Below are positions 6,955-15,167 of a DNA stretch of 64,000 nucleotides, piece after piece. Each line of letters begins with the position of its first letter. Positions within the stretch are counted from its first letter, which is position 1. The DNA lies in the NCBI RefSeq assembly GCF_943181405.1, contig NZ_CALPBY010000004.1:186001-250000 (forward strand), given 5' to 3'. Under the pieces are notes generated by a model. It saw only the letters and a list, made by a program, of their open reading frames with translations, made no database searches and had not been told where the DNA came from. A program made the translations under genes and the position numbers. Origin of the DNA: Cellulosimicrobium sp. Marseille-Q4280 (lineage in GTDB: Bacteria > Actinomycetota > Actinomycetes > Actinomycetales > Cellulomonadaceae).

Positions 6955-9855
6955 TCAGCCCGCCGACCGCAGGCGCAGCGAGTTGCCGACGACGAGCACG
7001 GAGCTCGCCGCCATCGCGGCGCCGGCGATCATCGGGTTGAGCAGGCCGGCGGCCGCGAGCGGGATGGCCGCGACGTTGTAGGCGAACGCCCAGAACAGGT
7101 TCTGCTGGATGATCCGCAGGGTCCGGCGCGAGAGTCGGATGGCGGTCGCCGCGGTCCGCAGGTCGCCGCGGACGAGCGTGAGGTCGCTCGCCTCGATCGC
7201 GACGTCCGTGCCCGTGCCCATCGCGAGCCCCAGGTCCGCGGTCGCGAGCGCGGCGGCGTCGTTCACGCCGTCTCCCACCATCGCGACGACCCGGCCCTCG
7301 CGCTGCAGGCGCACCACGACGTCGACCTTCTGGTCCGGGAGGACACGGGCGATCACGTCGGCCTCCGCGATCCCGACGGCGCGCGCCGCCTCGCGGGCCG
7401 CGCCCTCGCCGTCGCCCGTGAGCAGGTACGGGCGCAGCCCGAGGCCCTTCAGCTCGGCGACCGCTTCGGCGGACGTCGGCTTCACCGGGTCGCGCAGCAC
7501 GAGCACGGCGCGGGCCGTGCCGCCCCAGGCGACGACGACGGCGCTCGCCCCGGTGCGCTCGGCGTCCGCGAAGGCGTCCTGGAGCGGGGGAGACGTCGTC
7601 ACGCCCTGGCCGGCGAGCCACGCCGGCTGGCCGACGAGCACGCGCCGCGCGTTGAGCGAGCCGTCCGCGCCCGACCGTGCCTCCTCTGGACCGGACCCGA
7701 GCGAGAGGCCCGAGTGCGCCGCCCGGACGACCGCCTCGACGCCGCCGCCCGCCGTGCTGCGGAAGTCGAACGCCTGCAGCGAGCCGATGCGGACGCCGTC
7801 GGCCCCCACCGCCGTGTCAGGGCGAGGCGACGCCCCGGTGACCTGTGGCCCGGACAGCTCGGACGAGGCAGGAGTCGTGTCAGGGCGAGAGGACACGCCG
7901 GTGACCTGTGGCCCTGACACGTCGCGGGCCGCGGCGGCGATCGCCCGGGCGATCGGGTGCTCGCTCAGCGCCTCGACGGCGCCGGCGTGGCGCAGCGCGT
8001 CGAGCGCGTCCTGCGGCGTGTCAGGGCCCTGGTTCACCGGGGTGTCCTGGGCCCCTGACAGGTCGAGCGTGCCCGACGGCGCGACCACGGCCTCCAGCGC
8101 CATCGCGCCCTGGGTGACGGTGCCCGTCTTGTCGAGCACGACCGTGTCCACGCGCCGTGTCGACTCGAGGATCTCCGGACCCTTGATGAGCACGCCGAGC
8201 TGCGCGCCGCGGCCCGTGCCGACGAGCAGCGCCGTCGGCGTCGCGAGCCCCAGCGCGCACGGGCACGCGATGATGAGCACCGCCACGGCGGCCGTGAACG
8301 CGAACTGCGTCCCGGCGCCCGCGAGCAGCCAGCCGACGAGCGTCGCGACCGCGAGCACGAGCACGATCGGGACGAACACCGCGGAGATGCGGTCCGCGAG
8401 GCGCTGCACCGGGGCCTTGCCCGTCTGCGCCTGCGACACGAGCCGCCCGATCTGCGCGAGCGTCGTCTCCTCGCCCACGCGCGTCGCGCGCACGAGCAGG
8501 CTGCCCGACGTGTTCACCGTCGCGCCCGTCACGTCGTCCCCCGGTGCCACGTCGACCGGCACCGGCTCGCCCGTGAGGAGCGACGTGTCGACCGCGCTCG
8601 ACCCCTCGAGCACCACGCCGTCGGTCGCGACCTTGTCCCCCGGCCGCACGACGAACACGTCCCCGACGCCGAGCGCCGTGATGGGCACCAGCTCGGTGAG
8701 GCGCGCGCCGTCGGGGCCCGTGCGGGGCGTGCCGTCCGGGTCGACGAGGACGCGCTCCGCGTCCTTCGCGCCCAGCTCGAGCAGCGACCGCAGCGCGTCG
8801 CCCGCGCGGCGCCGCGACCGGTGCTCGGCGTACCGCCCGGCGAGGAGGAACGTCGTGACGACCGCCGCGACCTCGAGGTACAGCTCCGGCGGGCCCATCT
8901 CGTCGCGCGTCGGGACCAGCGTCGGCTGCATGCGCATCCCGATCTCGCCCGCGCCACCCAGCAGCAGCGCCCACAGGGACCACAGCGACGCCGCGATCAC
9001 GCCGAGCGACACGAGCGTGTCCATCGTCGACGCGCCGTGACGCGCCGCGCGGAACGCCGCCCGGTGGAACGGCCACGCCGCCCACGTGACGACCGGCAGC
9101 GCGAGCGCCGCGACGACCCACTGCCAGCCCGGGAACTGCAGCGCCGGGATCATCGACAGCGCGAGGACCGGGACCGTGAGGACCGACGCGACGCGCAGGC
9201 GGCGCAGCAGGTCGGTGCCCCGGTCGCGTGTCGGTTCCGCGTCCGCGCCCGTGGTTCCGCCGGCGCGGACGGGGGCGGCTTCGGGGCTCGGGCTACCATC
9301 CGCGCCGCTCGTCCCTCGCGTCGCTCCCGCCAGGCCCGCCACGCCCTTCGCCTCCGACGCCGCCCCCACCGCCTCCGCGGCCGTCTCGCCACGGGTGGTG
9401 GCCGGGGCCGTCGTGCCCGACGGCGTGCGCTCGGCTCCTGTGGTCGGCTCGCCCTCGCGATCTGCCGAGGTAGTACCGCGGTCTGCCGAGGTAGTACCGC
9501 GGTCCGCCGAGGTAGTACCGCGGTCCGGGTGCGCGAGGGCGCGGCGGGTCGTGACGCGGGCGGTGTAGCCGGCCCGCTCGACGGCCGCGACGAGGTCGGC
9601 GTCGGAGACGTCGGCCGCGAGGACGACGTGGGCGTTCTCGAGAGGGAGGTTGACCGTGGCCGTGGCGCCGTCGACGCGGTTGAGGCGCTTCTCGACGCGC
9701 GCGACGCACGACGCGCACGTCATGCCCTCGATCGCGAGGTCGACCTCCGCGAGGGGTGCGGGCGGGACGGCGGAGGATCCAGCCGTCGCGGCCGTCGCGG
9801 CCGTCGCGTCGGGTGCGGCTGGTGCACCCAGGGACTGCGGGGACTGCGGGGACAT
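6955..9855 (-). CDS. copA: Copper-translocating P1B-type ATPase
   Basis: The ATG at 9855 (GAGGAG eight bases upstream) gives 966 residues, long for the family. The N-terminal heavy-metal domain has GMTCASC (44-50). The transmembrane metal site CPC is at 531-533, the phosphorylation motif DKTGT at about 575, then SEHPIA and GDGVND follow. It exports copper across the membrane using ATP. Two oddities explain the extra length: a Thr/Ala/Gly-rich linker of about 110 residues after the metal domain, including three DRGTTSA repeats (111-132), and a low-complexity insertion in the nucleotide-binding domain (about 599-681) built from three copies of a 44-bp palindromic element. It is third in a csoR-copZ-copA series. 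Confidence 0.95.
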   Translation of the reverse strand: MSPQSPQSLGAPAAPDATAATAATAGSSAVPPAPLAEVDLAIEGMTCASCVARVEKRLNRVDGATATVNLPLENAHVVLAADVSDADLVAAVERAGYTARVTTRRALAHPDRGTTSADRGTTSADRGTTSADREGEPTTGAERTPSGTTAPATTRGETAAEAVGAASEAKGVAGLAGATRGTSGADGSPSPEAAPVRAGGTTGADAEPTRDRGTDLLRRLRVASVLTVPVLALSMIPALQFPGWQWVVAALALPVVTWAAWPFHRAAFRAARHGASTMDTLVSLGVIAASLWSLWALLLGGAGEIGMRMQPTLVPTRDEMGPPELYLEVAAVVTTFLLAGRYAEHRSRRRAGDALRSLLELGAKDAERVLVDPDGTPRTGPDGARLTELVPITALGVGDVFVVRPGDKVATDGVVLEGSSAVDTSLLTGEPVPVDVAPGDDVTGATVNTSGSLLVRATRVGEETTLAQIGRLVSQAQTGKAPVQRLADRISAVFVPIVLVLAVATLVGWLLAGAGTQFAFTAAVAVLIIACPCALGLATPTALLVGTGRGAQLGVLIKGPEILESTRRVDTVVLDKTGTVTQGAMALEAVVAPSGTLDLSGAQDTPVNQGPDTPQDALDALRHAGAVEALSEHPIARAIAAAARDVSGPQVTGVSSRPDTTPASSELSGPQVTGASPRPDTAVGADGVRIGSLQAFDFRSTAGGGVEAVVRAAHSGLSLGSGPEEARSGADGSLNARRVLVGQPAWLAGQGVTTSPPLQDAFADAERTGASAVVVAWGGTARAVLVLRDPVKPTSAEAVAELKGLGLRPYLLTGDGEGAAREAARAVGIAEADVIARVLPDQKVDVVVRLQREGRVVAMVGDGVNDAAALATADLGLAMGTGTDVAIEASDLTLVRGDLRTAATAIRLSRRTLRIIQQNLFWAFAYNVAAIPLAAAGLLNPMIAGAAMAASSVLVVGNSLRLRSAG
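7814..7857. repeat. 44-bp palindromic element, copy 1 (inside copA)
   Basis: Starts GTGTCAGGGC, contains GGTGACCTGTGGCC, and ends in a degraded right arm. It has the same length as the other four copies. On the coding strand it encodes SGPQVTGASPRPDT. Confidence 0.8.
7877..7920. repeat. 44-bp palindromic element, copy 2 (inside copA)
   Basis: Perfect 10-bp arms, GTGTCAGGGC and GCCCTGACAC, with GGTGACCTGTG in the interior. It encodes SGPQVTGVSSRPDT in the copA frame, 63 bp from copy 1. Confidence 0.88.
8018..8061. repeat. 44-bp palindromic element, copy 3 (inside copA)
   Basis: GTGTCAGGGCCC left arm and GGGCCCCTGACA right arm, around ACCGGGGTGTCCTG. It encodes SGAQDTPVNQGPDT in the copA frame. 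Confidence 0.82.
9461..9523. repeat. Three tandem 21-bp repeats in copA
   Basis: Three near-identical 21-bp units (TCTGCCGAGGTAGTACCGCGG type, the third with one change) encode three DRGTTSA heptads in the linker after the heavy-metal domain. Confidence 0.88.
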
Positions 9856-10134
9856 GAGGGTGACTCCTCGACAGGTTCGTGGCGGTGTCACCGGCGTGGT
9901 CCGGGGTGGCGGACGTCGCGGCGGGCGCCTGCCTCCGGTGAGGTGGTGGCGCGGCGCGGAGGGCCTGGGTCGCGCGGCGGCGACGTGTCGGCAGGCGGTC
10001 CGCGGGTGGTGCTGCGGTCTCCCGACGGCGGGGCGCACGGTCGTGCGTGAGGTGCGGTCCGCCGTCGGGCACCGGGGCGAGCTGTCAGCGCCTGACCGGT
10101 GCAGGGGCCGGTGTGCTGCTGACGACCCGCCGGG
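9856..10134. other. 279-bp gap between copZ and copA
   Basis: No convincing gene. No second copy of the CsoR-type ATACCC/GGGTAT operator was found here, so copA is probably transcribed from upstream. The stretch is G/C-rich with simple GGTG/GCGG repeats. Confidence 0.4.
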
Positions 10135-10497
10135 TCAGACCGAGGGGTCGCGCAGGTCGGCGGTCCGGGTGGCGAACGACGTCGCGGCGGCGTCGGACGT
10201 GGTCGCGTCGTCGTGCGCGGCCTGCTTGCCGGGCGCCTGCTCGGCGTACTGGGCGGCGAGGGCGTCCTGCTGGACGTCCACGGACTCGACGGCGTAGCCC
10301 GCCTCGTCCACGGCGTCGCGCAGCGCCTTCTCGTCGAGGGGCTCGTCGGAGAAGACGCTGACCTCGCTCGTGCCGCCGTCGTGCAGCTCGATGCTGACGT
10401 TCTCGACGCCGGCGACCTTCTCGACCTCTTCCGTGACGCTCGCGACGCAGTGGCTGCAGGTCATGCCGGTGACGCCCAGGGTGGTGACGGTGCTCAT
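10135..10497 (-). CDS. copZ: Heavy-metal-associated domain copper chaperone
   Basis: A 120-residue protein. Residues 1-70 form a ferredoxin-like heavy-metal domain with the copper-binding GMTCSHC and the usual TEEVEKVAGVENVSIEL pattern. About 50 residues of Ala/Asp/Thr-rich tail follow, which is longer than usual for CopZ. It should carry Cu(I) to CopA or to the CsoR repressor. It lies between csoR and copA on the same strand. Confidence 0.9.
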   Translation of the reverse strand: MSTVTTLGVTGMTCSHCVASVTEEVEKVAGVENVSIELHDGGTSEVSVFSDEPLDEKALRDAVDEAGYAVESVDVQQDALAAQYAEQAPGKQAAHDDATTSDAAATSFATRTADLRDPSV

Positions 10498-10601
10498 GGT
10501 GCTCCTCGGTGGTCGTGCGGTGGTCGTGCGGGTGCGGGTGCGGGTGGTGCGGTGCTGGTCGGGTGCTGGTCAGGCCGGGCTGGTGGCCGGGAGAGGCGGC
10601 C
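10498..10601. other. csoR-copZ gap with simple-sequence GGTCGTGCGG/GTGCGG repeats
   Basis: 104 bp of G/T/C repeats (GGTGGTCGTGCGG and GTGCGG units). No operator-like dyad was seen. Confidence 0.45.
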
Positions 10602-10943
10602 TCAGCTGCGGACGAGGCGGGCGATCGCGTCGGCGGCCTCCTTGACCTTCGCGGCGCCCTCGTCCTCAGACTGACGTGCCGCGTCGACGACGCAGTGGCC
10701 GAGGTGGTCCTCGACGAGCCCGATGCTCACGGCCTGCAGGGCCTTGGTCACGGCCGAGACCTGCGTGAGGATGTCGATGCAGTAGACGTCCTCGTCGATC
10801 ATGCGGGCGATCCCGCGGACCTGCCCCTCGATACGGCGCATGCGCCGGAGGTAGGCCTCCTTGTCGGACGCGTAGCCGTGCGGGCCGTCGTGGCTCGCGT
10901 GCTCCTCGTGCTGGACGTCCTGGTCCGTCGTGGTGTCGGTCAT
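10602..10943 (-). CDS. csoR: Copper-sensing transcriptional repressor, CsoR/DUF156 family
   Basis: The ATG at 10943 has GAGGAGAG just upstream, giving 113 residues. The conserved RRIEGQVRGIARM helix, the Cys in VYCIDILTQ and the HLGHC of the next helix supply the Cys-His-Cys Cu(I) site of CsoR. The N-terminal 30 residues are His/Asp-rich (HEEHASHDGPHG), a possible extra metal-binding tail. Apo-CsoR represses and Cu(I) releases it. A matching dyad lies about 31 bp upstream, so the copper genes are likely autoregulated. Confidence 0.93.
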   Translation of the reverse strand: MTDTTTDQDVQHEEHASHDGPHGYASDKEAYLRRMRRIEGQVRGIARMIDEDVYCIDILTQVSAVTKALQAVSIGLVEDHLGHCVVDAARQSEDEGAAKVKEAADAIARLVRS

Positions 10944-10973
10944 GGTCTCTCCTCGTCGCCGGGCATCCCGATC

Positions 10974-10990
10974 ATACCCCCTCAGGGTAT
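10974..10990. promoter_or_regulatory. CsoR operator (ATACCC-n5-GGGTAT)
   Basis: A perfect 6-bp dyad, ATACCC CCTCA GGGTAT, ends 31 bp before the csoR start. It matches the known CsoR consensus of GTATAC/CCCC-GGGG-type dyads, and no other equally good copy was found in the window. Confidence 0.8.
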
Positions 10991-11121
10991 GTCCACGCCA
11001 TGTCGCATGACACGTGTCACCCCGAGCCCGTGACAGGCGCACCCGGGCCGATGACGGGCCGCACTGCCGCGAGGCCGGTCCGCGCGCGACGGTGGTGGGA
11101 CCACGACACGAGAGGCTCGAC

Positions 11122-11604
11122 ATGACCGACATCATCACCACCCTGCAGGACTTCACGCTCGGCCTGCCGCCCCTGCTCCGCTGGGTCGGGGTGCTCGTCG
11201 CCGCCATGGTCCCCTTCGTCGAGGCCGAGGGCGCCGCGGTCCTGGGTGTCGTCGCCGGTATCAACCCGCTCGTCGCGATCCCGGCCGCGGTGCTCGGCAA
11301 CGCCCTCGCGCTCGCGGTCGTCGTCTGGGTGATCGGCACGGCGCGATCCGGCCTGACCCGGGGCCGCCAGGTCGAGACCAACCCCAAGCGCCAGCGGATG
11401 CGTCGCGTCTTCGACCGCTACGGCGTGCCGGGAGTCAGCCTTCTCGGGCCGCTCCTGCTGCCCAGCCACGTCACCGCCGCGGCGATGGTCGGCTTCGGCG
11501 CGCCGCGCACGCGGGTGTTCGTCTGGGGGGTCGTCGCCGTGGCGCTCTGGGCGGTGGTGCTCGGAACGATCGCGTACCTCGGTGTGCAGGCGGCGGCGGG
11601 CTGA
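11122..11604 (+). CDS. Small multidrug-export family membrane protein
   Basis: A 160-residue protein; the ATG with GAGAGG upstream is preferred over a longer frame. Four hydrophobic segments, with FVEAEGAAVLGVVAGINP after the first and GVPGVSLLGPLLLPSHVTAAAMVGFG in the middle, match the Sm_multidrug_ex (PF06695) pattern. The family name comes from weak export phenotypes; real function is not established. It diverges from csoR, so the operator could in principle affect both. Confidence 0.8.
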   Translation: MTDIITTLQDFTLGLPPLLRWVGVLVAAMVPFVEAEGAAVLGVVAGINPLVAIPAAVLGNALALAVVVWVIGTARSGLTRGRQVETNPKRQRMRRVFDRYGVPGVSLLGPLLLPSHVTAAAMVGFGAPRTRVFVWGVVAVALWAVVLGTIAYLGVQAAAG

Positions 11605-11668
11605 CGCCGTCCGGTCACGGCCGGGTCACGATCCGTCCCCCCGCCGGGCGCCCTTCCGCGACGCGGCC

Positions 11669-11674
11669 TAGCCT
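11669..11674 (+). promoter_or_regulatory. Leaderless -10 element (DUF2330 gene)
   Basis: TAGCCT is followed by exactly six bases and then the ATG at 11681, the classic actinobacterial leaderless layout. Confidence 0.6.
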
Positions 11675-11680
11675 CCCAGC

Positions 11681-12796
11681 ATGGGGACGCGATCCGCGAC
11701 GGCGCGGCGGGGGGCACGTGCGGCTCTCGCCTCGGTCGCGCTCGCCGCGGGTCTCGTCGCGACGGCACCGCCCGCGTCCGCGTGCGCGTGCGGCGGTCTC
11801 GTCGACACCCCCGCGTACGACTCGTCGGTGAGCTCCGAGTCCGCCGTCCTCCAGTGGGACGGGACCACGCAGACGCTCCTCCTCGAGCTCGAGACGCTGT
11901 CCCAGGCACCGGAGGTCGGCCTCATCCTCCCGACGCCCGCCCCCGCCGAGGTCACGCTCGCCGACCCGGCGGTGTTCCGCGAGCTCGACACGATCACCGC
12001 GCCCCGGCCGGTCGTCTCCGACCACCGCTGGTGGCCCGAGCTCGGGTTCGGGTCGCCCGCCGACGGAGCGGGCGCGGCGACCGGCGTCGACGTGTTCGAC
12101 GAGGTCCGGCTCGGACCGCTCGACGTCACGACGCTCGCTGCCACCGACGGGGCGGCGCTCGACGCCTGGCTCACCGAGCGCGGCTTCCAGGTCACGGCGT
12201 CGATCCGCGGGGCGATCGCCCCGTACGTCGCCGATGGCTGGACGTTCGTCGTCGCGCGCCTCGCCCCCGAGGCCGCGGCCACGTTCGACGGCACGCTGCA
12301 GCCGCTGCGCGTCACCTTCGCGAGCGACGCGCTCGTGTACCCGATGCGGATGTCGGCCGCAGCCCAGGACACCCAGCGCACCCGCACGTACGTCCTCGCG
12401 GACGGGCGCGTGGACCGTGCCGACGCGACGGCCGACCTCGCCGCACCGCAGGTCCGTTTCGCCGGCCGCGTCGACCCGGCGTCGGTGACGAGCGACGAGC
12501 TCGCCGCGCTCCTCACGGCCGGCGGCTACGTGACGGCGCACGAGCAGACGTTCACCGAACCGTCCGCGCAGATCGTCTCCGACTTCGCGTTCGTCCCGGC
12601 GGCGTCCGACGTCGCGTTCTCGCCGACGTACGCCGTCGTCGCGGACAAGCGGATCGGTCCCTTCTTCGCCGGTCCCGTGCTCGCGTTCGGCGGGGTTCTC
12701 GCGCTGTCCTCCCTCGTCGTCTGGTCCGCCCGTCGCCGACTCCTGTCGGCACGTGCCGGCACGGTCCGTCGCGCACCCCGTCCCGTCCGCGCCTGA
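11681..12796 (+). CDS. DUF2330 exported membrane-anchored protein
   Basis: 371 residues. A signal sequence (about 1-33) ends before ACACGG, the Cys-rich motif typical at the N-terminus of DUF2330 proteins. The long central domain has the family's GLILPTPAPAEVTLA, WPELGFG and TYVLADGRVD stretches. A C-terminal transmembrane helix (about 325-345) is followed by an Arg-rich tail. The family is predicted to be extracellular; its function is unknown. Confidence 0.83.
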   Translation: MGTRSATARRGARAALASVALAAGLVATAPPASACACGGLVDTPAYDSSVSSESAVLQWDGTTQTLLLELETLSQAPEVGLILPTPAPAEVTLADPAVFRELDTITAPRPVVSDHRWWPELGFGSPADGAGAATGVDVFDEVRLGPLDVTTLAATDGAALDAWLTERGFQVTASIRGAIAPYVADGWTFVVARLAPEAAATFDGTLQPLRVTFASDALVYPMRMSAAAQDTQRTRTYVLADGRVDRADATADLAAPQVRFAGRVDPASVTSDELAALLTAGGYVTAHEQTFTEPSAQIVSDFAFVPAASDVAFSPTYAVVADKRIGPFFAGPVLAFGGVLALSSLVVWSARRRLLSARAGTVRRAPRPVRA

Positions 12797-12953
12797 GGGG
12801 CCGGAGCGTGGCCGTCGACGTCGCGCACCGCCCGGTCCGCGGGCTGTGGGCGAAACGCGCGGTTCGGCGCGACACGGGCGAATCCCGGGTGTTTCATGAG
12901 GTCGAGGCGGGACGCGAACCCACCCACGCTGCCACCCACGTGAGAGGTGCACC

Positions 12954-13553
12954 ATGACGACGCAGGACCCTATCCTCACCGCGTTCTCCTCGACGGCCAG
13001 GCAGGTCTGGTACTGGCCCGTGCTGCGCGGCGTGCTCGCGATCATCTTCGGCATCGTCGCCATCGCGTGGCCCGAGATCACCGCCGCCGCGATCATCTGG
13101 GTGATCGGCATCTTCACGATCGTCGACGGCATCGTCGAGATCGTCGAGGGCATCCGTCGCCGCGGTACCGGCAACGGCACGGCGTTCCTCGTGACGATGG
13201 GCGTCCTGAGCGTCGCGGTCGGCATCGTGCTGCTGGTCTGGCCCGGCAAGACCGCCGAAGTCCTCACGTGGATCGTCGGCCTCTGGGCCGTGGCCTACGG
13301 GCTCTTCCAGCTCGTCGCGAGCCTGGACCTGCGCAAGGTGGCGGGCAGCGGCTGGGGCTGGGGCGTCTTCGCCGGCCTCCTCGGCATCGTCTTCGGTGTC
13401 CTCGTGCTCTTCAACGTCAGTGCCGGGCTCGTCTCCATCGTGTGGATCCTCGCGATCTTCGCCATCCTCTGGGGCGTCATGCTCATCGCGTTCGGGTTCC
13501 AGATCCGCTCGCTCGGCAAGCAGGCCGGCACCGCGGCGCAGCGCGGCTACTGA
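12954..13553 (+). CDS. HdeD-family membrane protein (DUF308)
   Basis: 199 residues, starting at an ATG preceded by GAGAGGTGCACC. Six hydrophobic segments arranged as three repeated pairs, with RGVLAIIFGIVAIAWPEIT, VWPGKTAEVLTWIVGLWAVAYG and GLLGIVFGVLVLFNV, are characteristic of HdeD/DUF308. In enterics HdeD contributes to acid resistance at high cell density; the role here is not known. Confidence 0.88.
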   Translation: MTTQDPILTAFSSTARQVWYWPVLRGVLAIIFGIVAIAWPEITAAAIIWVIGIFTIVDGIVEIVEGIRRRGTGNGTAFLVTMGVLSVAVGIVLLVWPGKTAEVLTWIVGLWAVAYGLFQLVASLDLRKVAGSGWGWGVFAGLLGIVFGVLVLFNVSAGLVSIVWILAIFAILWGVMLIAFGFQIRSLGKQAGTAAQRGY

Positions 13554-13563
13554 CGCGCGCGCC

Positions 13564-13605
13564 GTCGAGCACGCCCTGCCGAGCACGCCCTGCCGAGCAC
13601 GCCCT
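13564..13605. repeat. Three tandem 14-bp repeats
   Basis: Three copies of GCCGAGCACGCCCT (the first with one change). The same 14-mer forms the outer left arm of the palindrome that follows. Confidence 0.75.
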
Positions 13606-13613
13606 GACGCGCT

Positions 13614-13672
13614 GCCGAGCACGCCCTGGGGGTCGTTATCCGTCGGATAACGACCCCCAGGGCGTGTTCGGC
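13614..13672. repeat. 59-bp intergenic palindrome, family A copy 1
   Basis: Two 29-base arms around one central base. The arms start GCCGAGCACGCCCTGG and end CGTGTTCGGC, with one G/A difference that still pairs as G-U. It sits between the convergent HdeD and hemL genes. It could terminate transcription from both sides, although there is no U-tract. Confidence 0.88.
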
Positions 13673-13763
13673 GGTCGCGGTGACCGTGCCGTGGCGGTGC
13701 CTGCTCCGTGTCGGTGCCAGGGGCCGGTGCTCGTCAGGCCGGCAGCGCCGCCGTCGGTGCCCG

Positions 13764-15167
13764 TCAGGCCGGTGCGGCCTCCGCCGCGGCGCGTGCCGCT
13801 GCCGGGAAGGCGTCGACGATCCGCTGGACCGCCGCGTCGTCGTGCGCGGCCGAGACGAACCACGCCTCGAACACCGACGGCGGCAGGTTCACGCCCTGGT
13901 CGAGCATCGCGTGGAAGAACGCGCGGTACCGGAACGACTCCTGGGCCTGGGCCTGCGCGTAGTCGCGCACGCCCGCGCTCGCCGCGAGGTCGCCGAAGAA
14001 CACCGAGAACAGCGACCCGGCGCGCTGGACGCGGTGCGCCACGCCCGCGGCGTCGAGGGCGTCGCCGACGGCCTTCGAGAGCACCGAGGCGACGCCGTCC
14101 ACGCGCGCGTACACCGCGTCGTCGGCCAGGCGCAGCGTCGCGAGGCCCGCCGCGACGGCGACGGGGTTCCCGGACAGCGTGCCCGCCTGGTAGACCGGGC
14201 CGAGCGGCGCGAGCTGGTCCATGACCGCCGCCGGGCCGCCGACCGCGGCGACGGGCATCCCGCCGCCCACGACCTTGCCGAACGTGAAGAGGTCGGGCGT
14301 GTACCCGTCCGCTCCCTGGCTCCGCAGCACCGCGTTCTCCACGCCCCACCAACCGCTCGGGCCGACGCGGAAGCCCGTGAGCACCTCGTCGAGGACCAGG
14401 AGCGACCCGTGCGCGGCCGTGATGCGCCGCAGGCCCTCGTTGAACCCCTCCGCCGGCGGCACGACGCCCATGTTCGCGGGCGCCGCCTCCGTGATGACGG
14501 CCGCGATCTCCGAACCGCGCTCCGCGAACACCGCCTCGACCGCCGCGAGGTCGTTGTAGGGGAGCACGAGCGTCTCGGCCGCGCTCGCCTCGGTCACGCC
14601 CGCCGACCCGGGCAGCGCGAGCGTGGCGACGCCGGAGCCCGCCTCCGCGAGCAGCGCGTCGACGTGCCCGTGGTAGCAGCCGGCGAACTTCACGATCACG
14701 TCGCGACCCGTGACGCCGCGCGCGAGGCGGATCGCCGTCATGGTCGCCTCGGTGCCCGTGGACACGAGGCGCACGTGCTCCGCGGCGGGGACCCGACGAC
14801 GGATCTCCTCGCCCAGCTCGACCTCGCCGAGCGTCGGTGCGCCGAACGACAGCCCGCGTGCCGCCGCCTCCTGCACCGCGGCGACCACCTCCGGGTGCGC
14901 GTGGCCCAGCAGCGCCGGGCCCCAGGAGCACACGAGGTCGACGTACTCGCGCCCCGCGACGTCGGTCACGTACGCGCCGCGCGCCGACGCGAGGAACCGC
15001 GGGTCGCCGCCCACCGACCCGTACGCGCGCACGGGCGAGCTCACGCCGCCCGGCAGCACGGCCTGCGCGCGCACGAACGCGGCGTGGTTGTCCGTCGCGG
15101 TGGTGGACGGCGCCACGGTCTCCGCGTGTGCGGCCGCCGCGACCCCGAACCCGGTCGACTCCGTCAT
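13764..15167 (-). CDS. hemL: Glutamate-1-semialdehyde 2,1-aminomutase
   Basis: 467 residues; the ATG overlaps the hemB stop as TGATG. It is a class III PLP aminotransferase fold: [14 protein letters not shown] near the N-terminus, [15 protein letters not shown] for phosphate binding, [10 protein letters not shown], and the PLP Lys in [11 protein letters not shown]. It converts glutamate-1-semialdehyde to 5-aminolevulinate, completing the C5 route that hemA begins. It is last in the hemE-to-hemL series. Confidence 0.96.
   Translation of the reverse strand: MTESTGFGVAAAAHAETVAPSTTATDNHAAFVRAQAVLPGGVSSPVRAYGSVGGDPRFLASARGAYVTDVAGREYVDLVCSWGPALLGHAHPEVVAAVQEAAARGLSFGAPTLGEVELGEEIRRRVPAAEHVRLVSTGTEATMTAIRLARGVTGRDVIVKFAGCYHGHVDALLAEAGSGVATLALPGSAGVTEASAAETLVLPYNDLAAVEAVFAERGSEIAAVITEAAPANMGVVPPAEGFNEGLRRITAAHGSLLVLDEVLTGFRVGPSGWWGVENAVLRSQGADGYTPDLFTFGKVVGGGMPVAAVGGPAAVMDQLAPLGPVYQAGTLSGNPVAVAAGLATLRLADDAVYARVDGVASVLSKAVGDALDAAGVAHRVQRAGSLFSVFFGDLAASAGVRDYAQAQAQESFRYRAFFHAMLDQGVNLPPSVFEAWFVSAAHDDAAVQRIVDAFPAAARAAAEAAPA

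Noticed and set aside
11014-11121. 36-codon extension of the small multidrug-export family gene
   Set aside because: Arg/Gly-rich residues with no hydrophobic pattern; ATG 11122 has GAGAGG upstream and starts a typical family N-terminus.
13564-13672. CRISPR array
   Set aside because: The 14-bp units are contiguous without spacers, and there are no cas genes in the window.
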